A stretch of DNA of 64,000 bases from Phaeosaccion multiseriatum (taxonomy: Eukaryota; Ochrophyta, other classes): contig OZ218952.1 of assembly GCA_965112735.1 (NCBI GenBank), forward strand, positions 1,178,001-1,242,000. The letters run 5' to 3'. The notes under the pieces were generated by a model. It was not told where the DNA came from and did no database searches. It was given only the letters and a program-made list of their open reading frames with translations. Position numbers and translations under genes: made by a program. Positions 24,303 through 37,300 of this stretch are shown one piece after another (the stretch's first letter is position 1; every line of letters begins with the position of its first letter).

Positions 24303-24400
24303 CAACCCCTGATACACTATCGCCCACATTCTCGATAGCGCGCTATCGGGCCCGATAGCGGATAGCGCGCCGGCTGGCGCCGGCGACAGCGGATAGCAAG
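24303..24400. repeat. GATAGC-rich dispersed repeat, copy B (one end)
   Basis: It begins CAACCCCTGATACACTATC and runs into GATAGCGCGCTATCGGG and further GATAGC words. The opposite CAGGGGT end seen in copies A and C is missing, so this copy looks truncated. Confidence 0.6.
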
Positions 24401-24580
24401 TAACTATTAAGTCAATAAATTATCCTGTGTTGGTGCTCCATTCACAGTTGGGTCTTGATCTCAACCTTTTTTTTCCATTCTTTTTGAGCTCTTCTCTCTC
24501 CTCCCTCTCGTAGTCCATAGTATTATCTCCCTTATGCCTGGTACACGCTGTCCGCACTGACAAGGGGGGTCAATAGCAGC

Positions 24581-25306
24581 ATGAGTGTTGCAGAGAGGAG
24601 GCAGGCAGAGCGCTTGCTATCTCTCGTCGCCGAAGGTTTGTGCCTCTCTCTGTGAATAAGCACACGCTGTAACTTAACCAGTGGCAGGTTCGCGCTGTCC
24701 TAAGCCTGACGACCACCGTTAATTGTCTGAAGGGATAACGCGTGCTCGACTTCTCCCCCCCCCCGCCATCCTTCCACTACTTCCTCCCTCTACCTACAGG
24801 GGAGCGGCGACAGGTCGGTCTGATCACTCGGCGGCTCAAAGAAGTCCTGATCAGCAGCAGGGCCAGCGGAGACAGCCGAGACGCGAGCCTCACCCAAGAT
24901 GTGCTGTGCAAGCTAGCCATCCTGCTTCAAAGCCAGGTGAGGGGAGAGAGAGAGAGCGAGAGAGGGAGCGAGCGAGAGAGGCCAGGGGGTTGAGGGCAGA
25001 GAAACACCCGTTAGGGGGGGGGTTAGGCTTCAGAGTCAGGTGAGGACGGAGAGTCACAGGCAATTGTGAGAATGAGGCGGGATACGCGAGGCGAAGGAAG
25101 TCAGACAGGTGCCACACTGAGTGCCCATAGAATGACACATCCTTCCTTGTGAGGCACGCCCACACCCCCACCCCCCCGCTGCCCTGTTGCTCTATCTTCT
25201 ACGGCAGGAGTGGGCCGTGCGATCGTTGGCGGCGGATGCTCTAGAAGCTCTGGTGCTTGTGGTCTCCTCAGAGTCCTCTCAGCTCTTCTCGGCCTCGCTC
25301 AACAGC

Positions 25307-25339
<33 letters not shown>

Positions 25340-28300
25340 ACTTCTACTGCTGCTGGAGTGCGGCAGAGAGAAGGACAGGCAGCAGCCCCCAACGAGAAAT
25401 TGGAAGGCACGGGGGAGGCTGACAAGGACGTGGATGAGACGCGCGGGGTGGGGGCGGCGGAGGAAGAAGAGGACCTATCAGTGCTGGAGAGCGTAGTGGG
25501 AGGTTGGCTCACCCTGGACGAGACAGACGTCACCGTCTCTCTACAGAAGGGAAAGCTGCTGCTAGCCTGCAGTCCAGAGGTGCGTCGGGACATGTGTTAG
25601 CTCCATTGCTCCACCCACCACCACCACTGTCATCATCACCTCCTCCATCATCACCATCATCTCCACCGATGGAGTGGTGAGTGTTGCAGCGGAGCGGAGC
25701 TGAGCAGCACGAGATGGGGTGGGAAGATGTGTGAGCACTCATCACCCATCGAGAGAGGGCAGTGTCCTTATGTATCGCTCCCTCCCTCCCTCCCTCCCTC
25801 CCTCCTGCCCTCCCTCGTCTCCCCAGGAGTTCGACATACCCTCCGACAAGTCCCTGAGCCTCCGCATCAAGGGCCAGCGGCGGCGGCTGCTGAGATGCCT
25901 TGGACTGGAGGCTGCAGGGGGTCGGAGCGGCGTAGTGGGATCGGCTTACATGCCTGGGGCCACGAAGCTGGTGACGGATAAGGACTTCACTGCATCTTCG
26001 GCGTCGTCGTCAGCTCTTGCGAGCGACAATGTACGTATGTATGTATGTATGTATGTATGTATGTATGTATGTATGTATGTATGTATGTATGTATGTATGT
26101 ATGTATGTATGTATGTATGTATGTATGTATGTATGTATATTTGTATGTATGTGTATGTATGTATGTATGTATGTATGTATGTATGTATGTATGTATGCAT
26201 GCATGTTTGTCTGCATGTATGTATGTATGCATGTATGTATGGCGTATGTGTGTATGTATGCATGTATTTATATGTGTATGTATGTATGTATGTATGTATG
26301 TATGTATATGTGTGTGTTATGTATATGTATGTATTCTAAGCCACCTGAACGAAATCCCTTCTGTCCAACACCACCACCACCACCACCACAACACCACCTC
26401 AACACGACCACCACCGCAACAACCGCAGCAGCAGCAGCAGAGTGCCAGGCTGGCCAATCAGAAGCGGCGGCAGAAGCGTATGCGTGCATCGGGTAAGGTT
26501 CGGTCCCTCCCTACGTCGTCCTCGCTGTCTCTGTCGATGCCACAAGGTGGTGATGGAGCAGCAGGGGGGGAAGGAGCAGGAGGAGGAAGAGGAGGAAGAG
26601 GAGGAGGAGGAGGAGAAGAAGAAGACCAACCTGTCCGGGGTATGTGTGAGGAGCGCTGCAGAGAGAAGAGCAGAAGACTCACAATTGGCATCAGCAGCAG
26701 TAGTCATAGTCATATGGGCAGGCCGGATGGAGGAGGACAAGAAAACTCTACGGGCGGAGACGGAGATGGAGATGAAGATGGAAATGACGTCGGGTCGTTG
26801 AACGAGCTCTTTTTATTGCTGAGCTCCGACCTTGCCTTCCGCCTCGTGCACCCTCTGTGGCAGCAGAGGCATGGGGCGGCGCTAGGCTTGGTCGCGCTGC
26901 TCCGGGGGTGGAGGCTGGGCACGACGATGGCAGTGGATGGTGGCCGCACGGGGGGGGGGGGGGGGGAGCGGGACAAGGACAGGGACAAGCGACAGGCACG
27001 ATGGCAGGGCCTCGAGGTATGTGAGGTGCAGAGATTAGTGGCGAGATGGGAGAGGGGAGAGGGAAAAGGGGAGAGGCTGGGAGGGGAGAGGGGAGAGGGG
27101 AGAGGGGAGAAGGGAGAGGGGAGGGGAGAGTGGAGAGGGGAGAGTGGAGAGGGGAGAGTGGAGAGGGGAGAGGGGAGAGGGGAGAGTGGAGAGACTGGGA
27201 GGGGAGAGGCTGAGATGCGAGAGGCGAAAGGCTGAGAGGCCTCACCCCACAACCCTATCCTACTCCAACCCCTTGCCTGTCGTGTGTCGGGCAGGATGGG
27301 CCGAGGACATAGCGGCTCGCTGTCTGTGCGTGCTTGCTCTCGACCGCTTCGGAGACTACAGCGGAGGCCGAGGCGTCGTGGCCCCCGTCCGAGAGACGGC
27401 GGCACAGGCCTTGGGCCTTGCCTCTCTCGCTCTGCACCCGCCGGAGCTGGCGCTGGTGCTGCAGCGGCTGAGGGAGCTCTCCCTCCGAGAGGAGTGGGAG
27501 GTGCGGCAAGGAGGCATGCTTGGAGTCATGTACTGCGCTTCGTTGTTCAGGCTGCGGGATAAGAGAGGGGGGGAGGAGGAGAAGGAGGAAGGGGGCAGGG
27601 AGGAGGAGGAGGAGGGGGAGGGGGAGGGTCAGGGGGAGGAGGAGGAGGCTCCCGCTCCGGCGGCGGCTCAGCAACAGGCCGGAAGGGGCGGCCCTGCTGC
27701 TGCGGTATCACCAATCGCTGGGCTGCATGCGGTGTCCGTGGAGCTGTCGCTGAAGGGCCTCGCAGACTCAGAGGAGGATGTGTGCATAATCGCGGCCAAA
27801 ACGCTCTCACTACGCCTCAAGCAGAGGCATATGGGGAGGAGGGGGGACCCAGTGGGGGTGGGGGTTGTGGATCCCATGACTATGGAGGTGCTGCCTCACG
27901 CCCTTGCTGCCCTCAGAGACATTGATTTGGACCTTGCCCCTCCTCCCCCCCACTCGGCTGTATCACCAACACCAACTGTTGGTGCTGGTGTTGGTGTTGA
28001 TGTTGGTGCTGGTGCTGACCCTCTCCGCCCCTCGTCGGAGGAGGACCTGGCACCCCTTTCCCAGGACACTGGCACTTCCAACTGCACGGCAGAGCTGCTG
28101 AGCCTCATTGAGGCGTGCTGCTTGTCGGCCTCCGGTGTGCGGCGGCAGGGTGGCAGCAGAGGAGCAGACAGCAGCTTTTGGTGGTACAGCAGCAGCAGCA
28201 GTAGTAGTAGTTGGTGGTACAGTAGCGAGCCGCAGCAGTTGGTGGTACAGCGTCGACTTCTGAGTATGTGCCGGAGTTCGTTAGGTAAGCTTCAGAAGCT

Positions 28301-31300
28301 CTGGGCACACAGCGATTCTGTTGTACGCGCGCTTGTCCTCTCCATCTTCGCTCTTCTCGCGGAGGCCATGGCAGCAGCCGCACTTGATGGTACGGCAGGA
28401 AGGGGGGGATGGGATGAAGGTGAAGGTGCCTCTAAAGACAAGAAAGAAGAGCATGAGGAGGAAGAGGAGGAGGAGCTGGCACTTGGTACAGGGGAAGAAG
28501 GGTACGGTGACATGATTCGCGCCTTTCTTCGTCGGTTCTTCTGGAGTATGGCCTTTGACAGCAGCACCGGGCCGGGGGGTGTGCAGGAGAGGGCCAGGCA
28601 GCTGTGGCCCTTTCTGTTGCAGCGGCTGAGGTGAGTTGGTTGATTGAGTGGTGCATCGCCGCGAGGGGTGACGAGTTGAGGGGGAGGCAGGAGAGTGTAC
28701 AGAGGAGTGAGGAGTGTGGGAGGAGGAGCTGACCCCCCCCCCCCATCGTTTCATTCATTAACGCCTAGCTGACTGAAGGCAAAGCCGGAAGTGTTTTCTC
28801 ACCCCTCCCTTTCCCTCCCGTTCCCTCCCTCCCCTTCCTCCCCTCCCCCCCCCCAGAGCATTCATTTTGCACGACTCAGGTCCTGGCCACGTGTCGTTTT
28901 CCTTCACGTCGATGCTCTTCGTCCCGGACGGGCAGCGCTGCCCAGGCCCAGACGAGGATGACTTTTCACATTTTACAGGTAGCAACTGTGATGCTGCTGT
29001 ATCACTAACAGCTGCAGCTTATGACGATGGTGATATGGATCGGAACGAGCAGGGAGGGGCGGGAAGAAGCAGCGTACGCGGAGGGAGAAGGAGAAAGAGA
29101 CCCAGAGGAGGAGGAGGAGGAGGAGGAGGAGGAGGAGGAGGAGGAGGAGGAGGAGGAGGAGGAGGAGGAGGAGGAGGAGGAGGAGGAGGAGGAGGAGGAG
29201 GAGGAGGAGGAGGAGGAGGAGGAGGAGGAGGAGGAGGAGGAGGAGGAGGAGGAGGAGGAGGAGGAAGCAGAGCAGTTGGTGACACGGAGAGAGAAGAGAG
29301 GGCAGAAGGAGCTGCTGGGCGAGAAAGCGGAGGAGGAGGCGCGGAGCACGAGGGGGAGGAGTTGGAACACGCTCTTTCCCCAATGGGCCCCAAGTCACGA
29401 TTGGCGGCGGCCAAGGCCCTGGGCGTGTTCCTGCAGGGCGTGTGTTGTCGGCAGGGGGGACAGATGGCGACGACGACAACAGGGAGGAGGGGGAGAAGGA
29501 GGAGAGGGAGGGGGAGGAGGGGGAAGGATCCTGCTGGGAAAGAGAGGGAGGAAGACGAGGAGGATGAGGAGGGGCAGGAGGGGGAGGAGGTAGTAAAGGG
29601 GCAGGAGGATGTCGCAGCTGCAGCTGCAGTGGCGAGTGCGCTATTGTCTCTGTTGGAGGCACAGCTGAAGTCGGAATGGGCCTCGAGGCGAGAAGGAGCC
29701 CTCGCCGCTCTGGCTTGCTGTGCGAGGGGCCTTCGAGAGCAAGCAGCACAGCAAGCAGAGCGAGCAGGAGCAGCAGCTCCGGCCTTGGGCCTGACGAGGA
29801 ATGTTCTGCGATCGTTCCTTAACAGGATCAGGGCCTGTGTAACGGCAGCGCTGGCCACTCCGGAGATGACCCTGGAGGCCTCTCAAGTGTCGGATGCCTC
29901 CAGGAAGAATAATACAAACAGCGGCAGCAGCGGTGGCGGTGGCGGTGGCGGTAGCTGTGTGTGTGTACTGTTCAGGGAAGTGGCAGAGCTGGCTGCGAAG
30001 CTCGAGGGGGCGTGCGCGAAGATGCTTGATGCCGTGCTGGAGAGCGACGATGAAGACAGCGATAGTGGCAGTCGTGAGGGAGGAGGAGGGCAAGGGGAGA
30101 GAGCCAAGCAGCCCAAGGAGGGGGAGGAAGGTATGCTCGCTCGGGAGAGGAAGGGGCGGAGGAAGGGAGGGAGGGAGGGAGGGAGAGGTTGTCTGTGTGT
30201 GGTAAGTGCTCTGGAGCAGCAGCTCTTCTTTCTTCGTGCTTTCTTCTCTTCTCTCATCCTCCTTCTCCCCCTCCGCCTTTCTCCTCCTCCTCCTCCTCCT
30301 CCTCCTCCTTCTCCTCCTCCTCCTCCGCCTCCTCCTCCTCCTCCTCCTCCTCCTCCTCCTCCTCCTCCTCCTCCTCCTCCTCCTCCTCCTCCTCCTCCTC
30401 CTCGTCGTCGTCGTCCTCCTCCTCCTCGGGCGACACAATGCTGCTCGTCCCCTCTGCTGCCCTGCCCCGTCCATCCATCCAACCCCTTTACCCTTGGCGT
30501 TGTGGTTCTTCGTGCGCTCGCCATCTGTGATTGGCTGGGCCTGGCAGAGGCCGAGGGGTGGGCCTCCATCGTTGCTGCGTTTGGCTATGCAACTCCTCAG
30601 GGAGGGGGGTCTTCCTGTGGTGGGGCTCTGTTGGGTGGGAAGGGAGAGGGCAAGACTCTTCAGGGAGGCGCCATTCCGCAGGTGTTGTGTGCGTGCGTGT
30701 CACGGGCTTACATCCATCACTTACAAAGCCTTCCGCCGTTTCGTAGCGCACGGTCTCAATCCATCACCCACTCACTCACGGCCTTCCATCCCCTCCCTGA
30801 CCAACGGCCTCCCCTCCCATATGACTGTCAGGAGGTGTGGCAGGAGCGCATCACTGCCTTACGGCGCATGATGGCGAAGGAGGTGCAGGGCCTGAGGCAG
30901 AGGCTGCACGTGGCAGGCACTGACGCGCTGCTGGCAGTGGGAGACGAGGAGGAGGAGGAGGAGGAGGGTAAGGAGGATAAGGAGGAGGAGGAGGAGGAGG
31001 AGGAGGAGGAGGAGGAGAGGGGGGAGAAGGAGAGGGAGGGGGAGGAACAGCAGCAGCAGCAGCAGCGGCGGCGGCGGCAGCGGTTGCCCTTGAAGCAGGA
31101 GCATCATCATCCACCTGTGAATGCGCAGGCCCAGAGCCACAGTCAGGCGCTGAATCCTCTCCTTCGGCCCGTGATGGCACAGCTCAAGACCGAGGAGGAC
31201 CCGACAAGGAGGGGGTACACTGCAAGTGTCTGCGTCGAGGTGAGGAGGAGGAGGAGGAGGAGGAGGATATGAAGAAGAACAAGAACAAGGAGAACAGCAT

Positions 31301-34300
31301 TGTGTCTTCCGTCGCGCGGAGTGCGCCCACCCGCTACCACCCTCTCCCTCGACTCCTCTCTGCGCGCCTCCTCTCTCACCCTCTTCCGCTGGGGCCCCTC
31401 CTTCTCCTCCTTCGTCCTGCCCCTTCACCCTTGCCTCTGCTCCGTACATTTCCCCTGCCCTTGCCGTCCCCTCACCACACTACCTTATCACCCTTCCTTG
31501 ATACCCCCTCGTCGTCCCGCCTCAGCTGCTACGGGTGCTGGCAAGTGCCCCTCGGGACTCCCCCCGCCATCGCGCCGCCTCCAAGCTCCTCTCCAACCTC
31601 AACAACTTCCTTGTGGCAGGTGGGGTGGGGCCTTGCATAGGGCAGGGGCAGGGGCAGTCACATGGGCAGGGATAGGGGCATTGCATAGGGCAGGGGAAGG
31701 GCCTGCTCTGCTGATGTCGACTGAGCCTCCTCTCCCTCCCTCCCCTGCATGGGCTCGCTTCTTCCTCTTCCACTCTCCCTCCTGGTCTGGACTTACTTAT
31801 CTGTTTACGTAACCTAGGCAATCTGGCTCCTTCCGCTCCGTACCGCTGCACCAGTGCCAAACAAGTGTTCTCCATGCTGTGTCACGGATGGCAGCAAAGG
31901 GGGAGTGAGTCTTTGGGGCCACTGAGAGGGCTGTTGCTGGGGCGTCTCCAGGGATTATTGCAGCACAGGTTAGGCACGAGAGAGGGATATATATATATAG
32001 AGAGAGAGAAAATGTGTGTGTATGTGTGTGCGTACGCGTGAGTGAGAGAGAGACTGACAGACGGTCAGACAGACGGATAGGAGGGAAGTACCCTTTACTA
32101 AGCCTCTTCTGCCCCCCCCTCCTTTAAAAATCTTGCCCTCCATCTACTCTCCCAGGATCCCCTCCTCAAGAGTGGAGCATGAGGGCCACATGGGTATCGG
32201 CGGTGGCGTGTCTCCTCTCTCTCCGAAGGCACTGCTGTTGGAGGTGGAGCTGCTACTAGCCCTTCTACCGCGCCACAAACACACTGATGCTGCTGTATCA
32301 CCAACTGGTGCTGCGGCGGCGGTGACGGAGAAGGCGATAAATCTACTTCTCGATGAGACCAGTAGCTCGCTCGAGCCAGGCGAGGGAGGTGGACAGATGG
32401 CACGAGCGCTGGCAAGGGGCCTCCTACTGACTCTGGAAGGACATCTCTGTCTCTCTCAGACTGGTTCGGGGACAAGAGCATCAGCGGCGGCAGCAGCGGC
32501 TGGTGATATAGCGACTCCAGCAGCTTCAGTAATGAAAGAGAGGGGAGGAGGAGGAGGAGGAGGAGGAGGAGGAGGAGGAGGAGGAGGAGGAGGAGGAGGA
32601 GGAGGAGGGGGAGGGAGTGCACACTTGTGCGACGAAGGATGCGCCGAGCGGGGATGCTTGGAGGAGAAGCTCGTCACATGTGCCCTCAAGGCCCTCACGC
32701 GCTTAGCCGGGTAAGGATGGAAGCGGATGGGAAGGAGAGGGGAGGGAGGGAGGAGCGAGGATGAGGGATCTCTTTCGATTGATGGGAAGCCGTTGAGTCA
32801 AAGGCAGGCAGGAACTAACCCCTCCCGCCCTCCCCACCTACTGCCCTTCCCATCACACGCAGCCACAGCCCCAGCGCCGTGAGAGAGGCGCTCGTGAGCC
32901 TCACTCTGCCTGCTCTGGAGAGAGGGACTGTATCACCAACTGCTCCGGCTACGACAGGGCAGCAGGCACAGCACTTGGTGATACACGAACAGGAAGAACA
33001 GGAGATGGGGGCTGTGATTTCCGAGGCAGACATGGCCACTCACATGCGCAGGAGGCTGGCGAGGGCGGTGTGTGTGTGCGTGGAGGCGCTGGGGACGGAG
33101 GTGCTTCCTGTAGCGGCTGAGCTTCTCGCGATAGCCCTCCATGGTGAGGGAAGGGGAGGGAGGGAGGGAGGGAGGGACGGGGTAGGGGAAGGAGGGTAGA
33201 GGAGGGGGAGGGGAGGGAGGGGATGGAGGGTTACTTTTTGTGTCTTACGTGTATTTGCCGTTCTCCACTCCGGCATTTGCAGCCATTGGTCTTTCTTTCT
33301 TCCTTCCTCTCTTCCCTTTCTCACTCTCTTGTCCCCCCCCCCCTCTCTCTACTCTCACTCTCTTTCCTCTTTATATTGCTTCTAGGCACCACGGACCGAG
33401 ACGAAACGGTCCGGAGACATTTTGCGAAGGCCTTCAGCGAGCTCGTGCAGTGGGTGGCCCTGGCACCTGCCCCACTCGTATCACCAACTGCTGCTGCTGC
33501 TCCTTCCCGAGGTGGCCATTCCCAGAGCAGCAGCGGAGAGCTCATCATGCACCACCTCTTAGCAGGCAACCCACTGCAACGCCTCGGGCCATGGGACCTT
33601 CCTGCATCATTCCTCACGGCCCAGTGGGGGCAGGAGCAGCAGCAGCAGCAGAGGGAGGAGGAGGAGAAGAAGGAGAAGGAGGAGGGAGGCGCTGTTCCTC
33701 CTGCCACTCTGATGGGTGGGGTGTCCCTACGAGGCTACCAGTGGGAGGGTGTGACTTGGCTGGACTTCCTCCGACGGACAGGCACGCACGGCATCTTGTG
33801 TGATGACATGGGCCTCGGCAAGACCGTCATGGCGCTGCTCGCTGTGGCACTCTCCATCCATAGCGTAGTCGCCAAACGTGAGTATCAATCTATACACACA
33901 CAAACACACCCACCCCCCCACCCCGTACCCTTTCCAACCCACCCCACCCACTCCCCTCCCTCTCCCCTCCCCTCCCACCCACCCCTCCGACCTTCCCCAC
34001 CTCACCCCCCCACCCATGTACCAGGCTCCGACCCGTTGGAGCAGGGTGGAGCTGTGTTGAGTCCGTCTCTTGTGGTGTGCCCCCCCACCCTCGTTCACCA
34101 CTGGGGCCAGGAGATACACAGGTGAGTGGGTGCGTCAGGCAGGAAGTTTCAGTTTCAGTTTCAGATAACCAGATAACCCGCAATCAATGGCTCGCCCGAA
34201 AGTGGGGGCCCGCCAATCGATTTATGCGTCATGGATAGCCGAGCCCGAGGGGCAGGCCGCCAGTTTGACGAAGAAGGGAGGAGTGTCGCCGGACTTATGG

Positions 34301-37300
34301 ATCCAGGGCTCCTCACAGTTCAATAGACCTTAACCAACAATATCGATCCGCGAAAGTCGATATCATTACCCAAGTCGCATGTCTGAAGACTAAGGAGGAG
34401 ACTGAAGCTGAGCTGAAAGTAGCTGAAATGAGCGTTTGAAACTGCCCCCTCTCCCTCCCGCAGGTACTTTTCAGAGGGCGTCTTCCGGGTGCTGGTGCTG
34501 GCGGGCAGTCCCGCGGAGCGCGCAGGGCGGCTCCGAGCGCATCTTCAGCAGCAGTCGTATGGGCCGCACGTGATTGTGGTCACCTCCTACAACACACTGA
34601 GGAAGGACCTTCATGCCCTGGCTAGCAGGACGTGGCACTACGTCATCCTGGACGAGGCGCACGTGTTGAAGAACGCTTCCTCCCTCGCTGCAAGGGCCGT
34701 GTGCTCTCTTCACGCAAGGCACAGACTCGCTCTCACCGGCACCCCACTGCAGAACAGTGTTTCCGAGCTGTGGTCCATCTTCAGCTTCTGTATGCCCTCC
34801 TACCTCGGAGACAGGAAGCATTTCCTCCACACCTTCGCGAAGCCCATCGCCAAAGCCTTTGGAGCCTCCGCCTTTGCCTCCTCTGGCTCGAGTGGCTTCA
34901 GTCGTGGCCGTGTTGGGCATACAAGGGGCCGAAGGAGCGGCAGCGGTGGCGATGTGGCGGCACAGGGCTTCGCGGCGCTCGATGCTCTGCACAGACTGGT
35001 GCGTGAGTTTGAGTTTGTGGTGCGGTGGTGCGTTAGATGCCTCTACCCATACACCTCTCTCCCTTCCCCTACTACCTAACCAACCAACCAACCAACCAAC
35101 CAACCAATGTACCAACAAACCAACCAACCGACGAACCAACAAACCAGCCAAACCAACCAAACCAGCCAAACCAACCAAACCAACCAACCAACCAACCGAC
35201 CACCCAACCCCTCAGGTGCTGCCCTTCATCCTCCGGCGAGAGAAGAGCGAGGTACTGAAGGACCTCCCCCCCAAGATCATCACCGACATACCCTGCGACA
35301 TGTCCGCAGTACAGAGGCACCTGTACGACAAGCTCAGCCTGCAAACTGATCAAGGTGTGTTTGTCTCTTCCTTCCTCATCTTCCTTCGGTGCCCCTATCG
35401 TTTTCTTCCATCTCTCTTATCTTCTCGCCCCCCTGCACCACTAGTGACCACTGCTTGACAATTGCTTGACAACAACTGCTTGACAACAACATCTTGACAG
35501 ATGGCGGAGCACCAACGCTCCAAGGCCAAGGCGAAGGGTCTGCCGCTCCCAACGTGTCGCTCAACAGCTTCCGCCTCCTGCAGCTTCTCTGTGTGCACCC
35601 GGCTCTTATCAGTCCACCGTCAGCATCGATCCAGGCTATGAGCACTGGAGCAAGAGGAGGAGGAGGAGGAGGAGGAGCGGTTCGCGGGGCGAGGCTCGCG
35701 GCATCGGGCAAGTTGCTGGCCCTTCGGGACATCCTCCTTCAATGTGGGATCGGCGAGCAAGAGCAGGAGCAGGAGCAAGACCAGGACCAGGACCCGGACC
35801 AGGAGGACGAGGAGGAGGAAGAGGGGGAAGAAGGCATCACCTCTACTGCTGCTGTATCACCAACTGCTCACCGTGGACGGCGCAAGGTGCTCATCTTTGC
35901 GCAGCACCGGAGTGCCCTTGACGTGGTGGAGGAGTGCCTCTTTTGCGGCGGCGGTGGCAGTGGCGTGCAGGGGGAGGTCGCGCAGAAGGAGGAGCAGCAA
36001 CCACAGCAGTCTGCGAAACAGCAGCAGCAAGGCAAAGGGACCGACGGCGGAGCTATAAGGTCGAGGAAGCGACGTCGACAGGGAGCAGGCGGAGCGGGCG
36101 ATGAAGAAGAAGAAGGAGAAGAAGCTGCAGCAGCTGCAGGGTCTGCGGGTGGAGGCTCATCCTGCGGGGAAGCCCTGCCCTCGCATCCCTCCCCCTCTTC
36201 TCCGTCTCCCTCTCCCTTTTCCTCCTCTCGTGGTGGGCCCTTCAGAAGAGTACGGCATCTGCGAATGGACGGCAGCACCCCCCTGGGCAAGCGGGCGGCG
36301 CTGCTCAAGGCTTTCGAGGACCCTTCGCAGGGGATAGCGGTGCTCTTACTCACCACTCGGGTGGGCGGCTTGGTGAGTGAGGGCCGACAGAGAGGGACGT
36401 AGAGAGGGTCTTAGAGAAGGGGTTTGAGAGTATGCAGTACTGCTGTCCGTTAACCTTTCCGTTACCTCTTGTACGTGAGTAGTATTACGTTGCCCACCTC
36501 TTGGCAAGATGCGTTTGTGTGCCCTCTCACCATGACCCACCCACCCCCCCCCCTTCACCTCCCTCCTCGACCTTCTCGACCTCGCCCCCTCTTCCCTCCT
36601 CCTCTGTGTGTCTCTCTCCTCGGCACCCTGCGCTTCTCCATCCTTGGCAGGGGCTTAACCTCGCCATGGCGGACACGGCAATCTTCATTGAGCACGATTG
36701 GAACCCTCAGGCTGACCTACAGGCCATGGACCGGTAAGTCAGAGAGAGGGAGGGAGAGGGAGATAGATAGAGAGAGAGGGCGAATAGAGAAGGGCAGCGA
36801 GAGAGAGGGAGGGTGAGAGATAGAGAGGGAGACTAGAGAAGGGCAGCGAGAGAGAGGGAGAGAGATAGGTAGGACAGGCAAGGCACCGCATGACACACCC
36901 ACTTGGTATTGCTCCCTCCTCTCTCCTCTCTCTCTCCTCTCTCTTGCCTTTTCTCCTCTCCCCTCTCTCCCTAGTATCCACCGCCTGGGCCAGACCGCCT
37001 CGAGCGTGAACGTGTTCCGCCTGGTGATGCGCGACTCCATCGAAGAGCGAATCATGGCCACACAAAGGGCCAAGGTCGTGGTCACAGAGGCCGTCATCAA
37101 CCAGGTAGGGTGCACGTATCTAAGATTACGTGTGTACCTTACGTTTAAAGGGTTCTATATTTCTATGTGTGTGTGCCCATGACTGGCCTGCCTCCCCGTA
37201 TGCCTGCCCCTGCCCTACCCATACGCTTTTCACCGCCCCTCCCTGACGGCCTCTGACTCATACACCTTTTCGTGTGTCCTCCAGGAGAACGCAAGGCTCG

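Larger units (their letters stand above)
23995..24580. other. Repeat-bearing intergenic region upstream of BTAF1
   Basis: No gene is seen. It holds three 22-bp direct repeats (24060-24125), a GATAGC-rich repeat copy, and a CTATTAAGTCAATAAA string. BTAF1 5' signals must lie in its right part, where TTTTTTTCCATTC and CTCTTCTCTCTCC tracts occur. Confidence 0.5.

Noticed and set aside
26045-26330. MYVCMYVC peptide
   Set aside because: Translation of an (ATGT)n intron satellite after a clear donor.
29019-29858. Minus-strand polyproline and polyleucine frames
   Set aside because: Shadows of the (GGA)n array in the BTAF1 exon.
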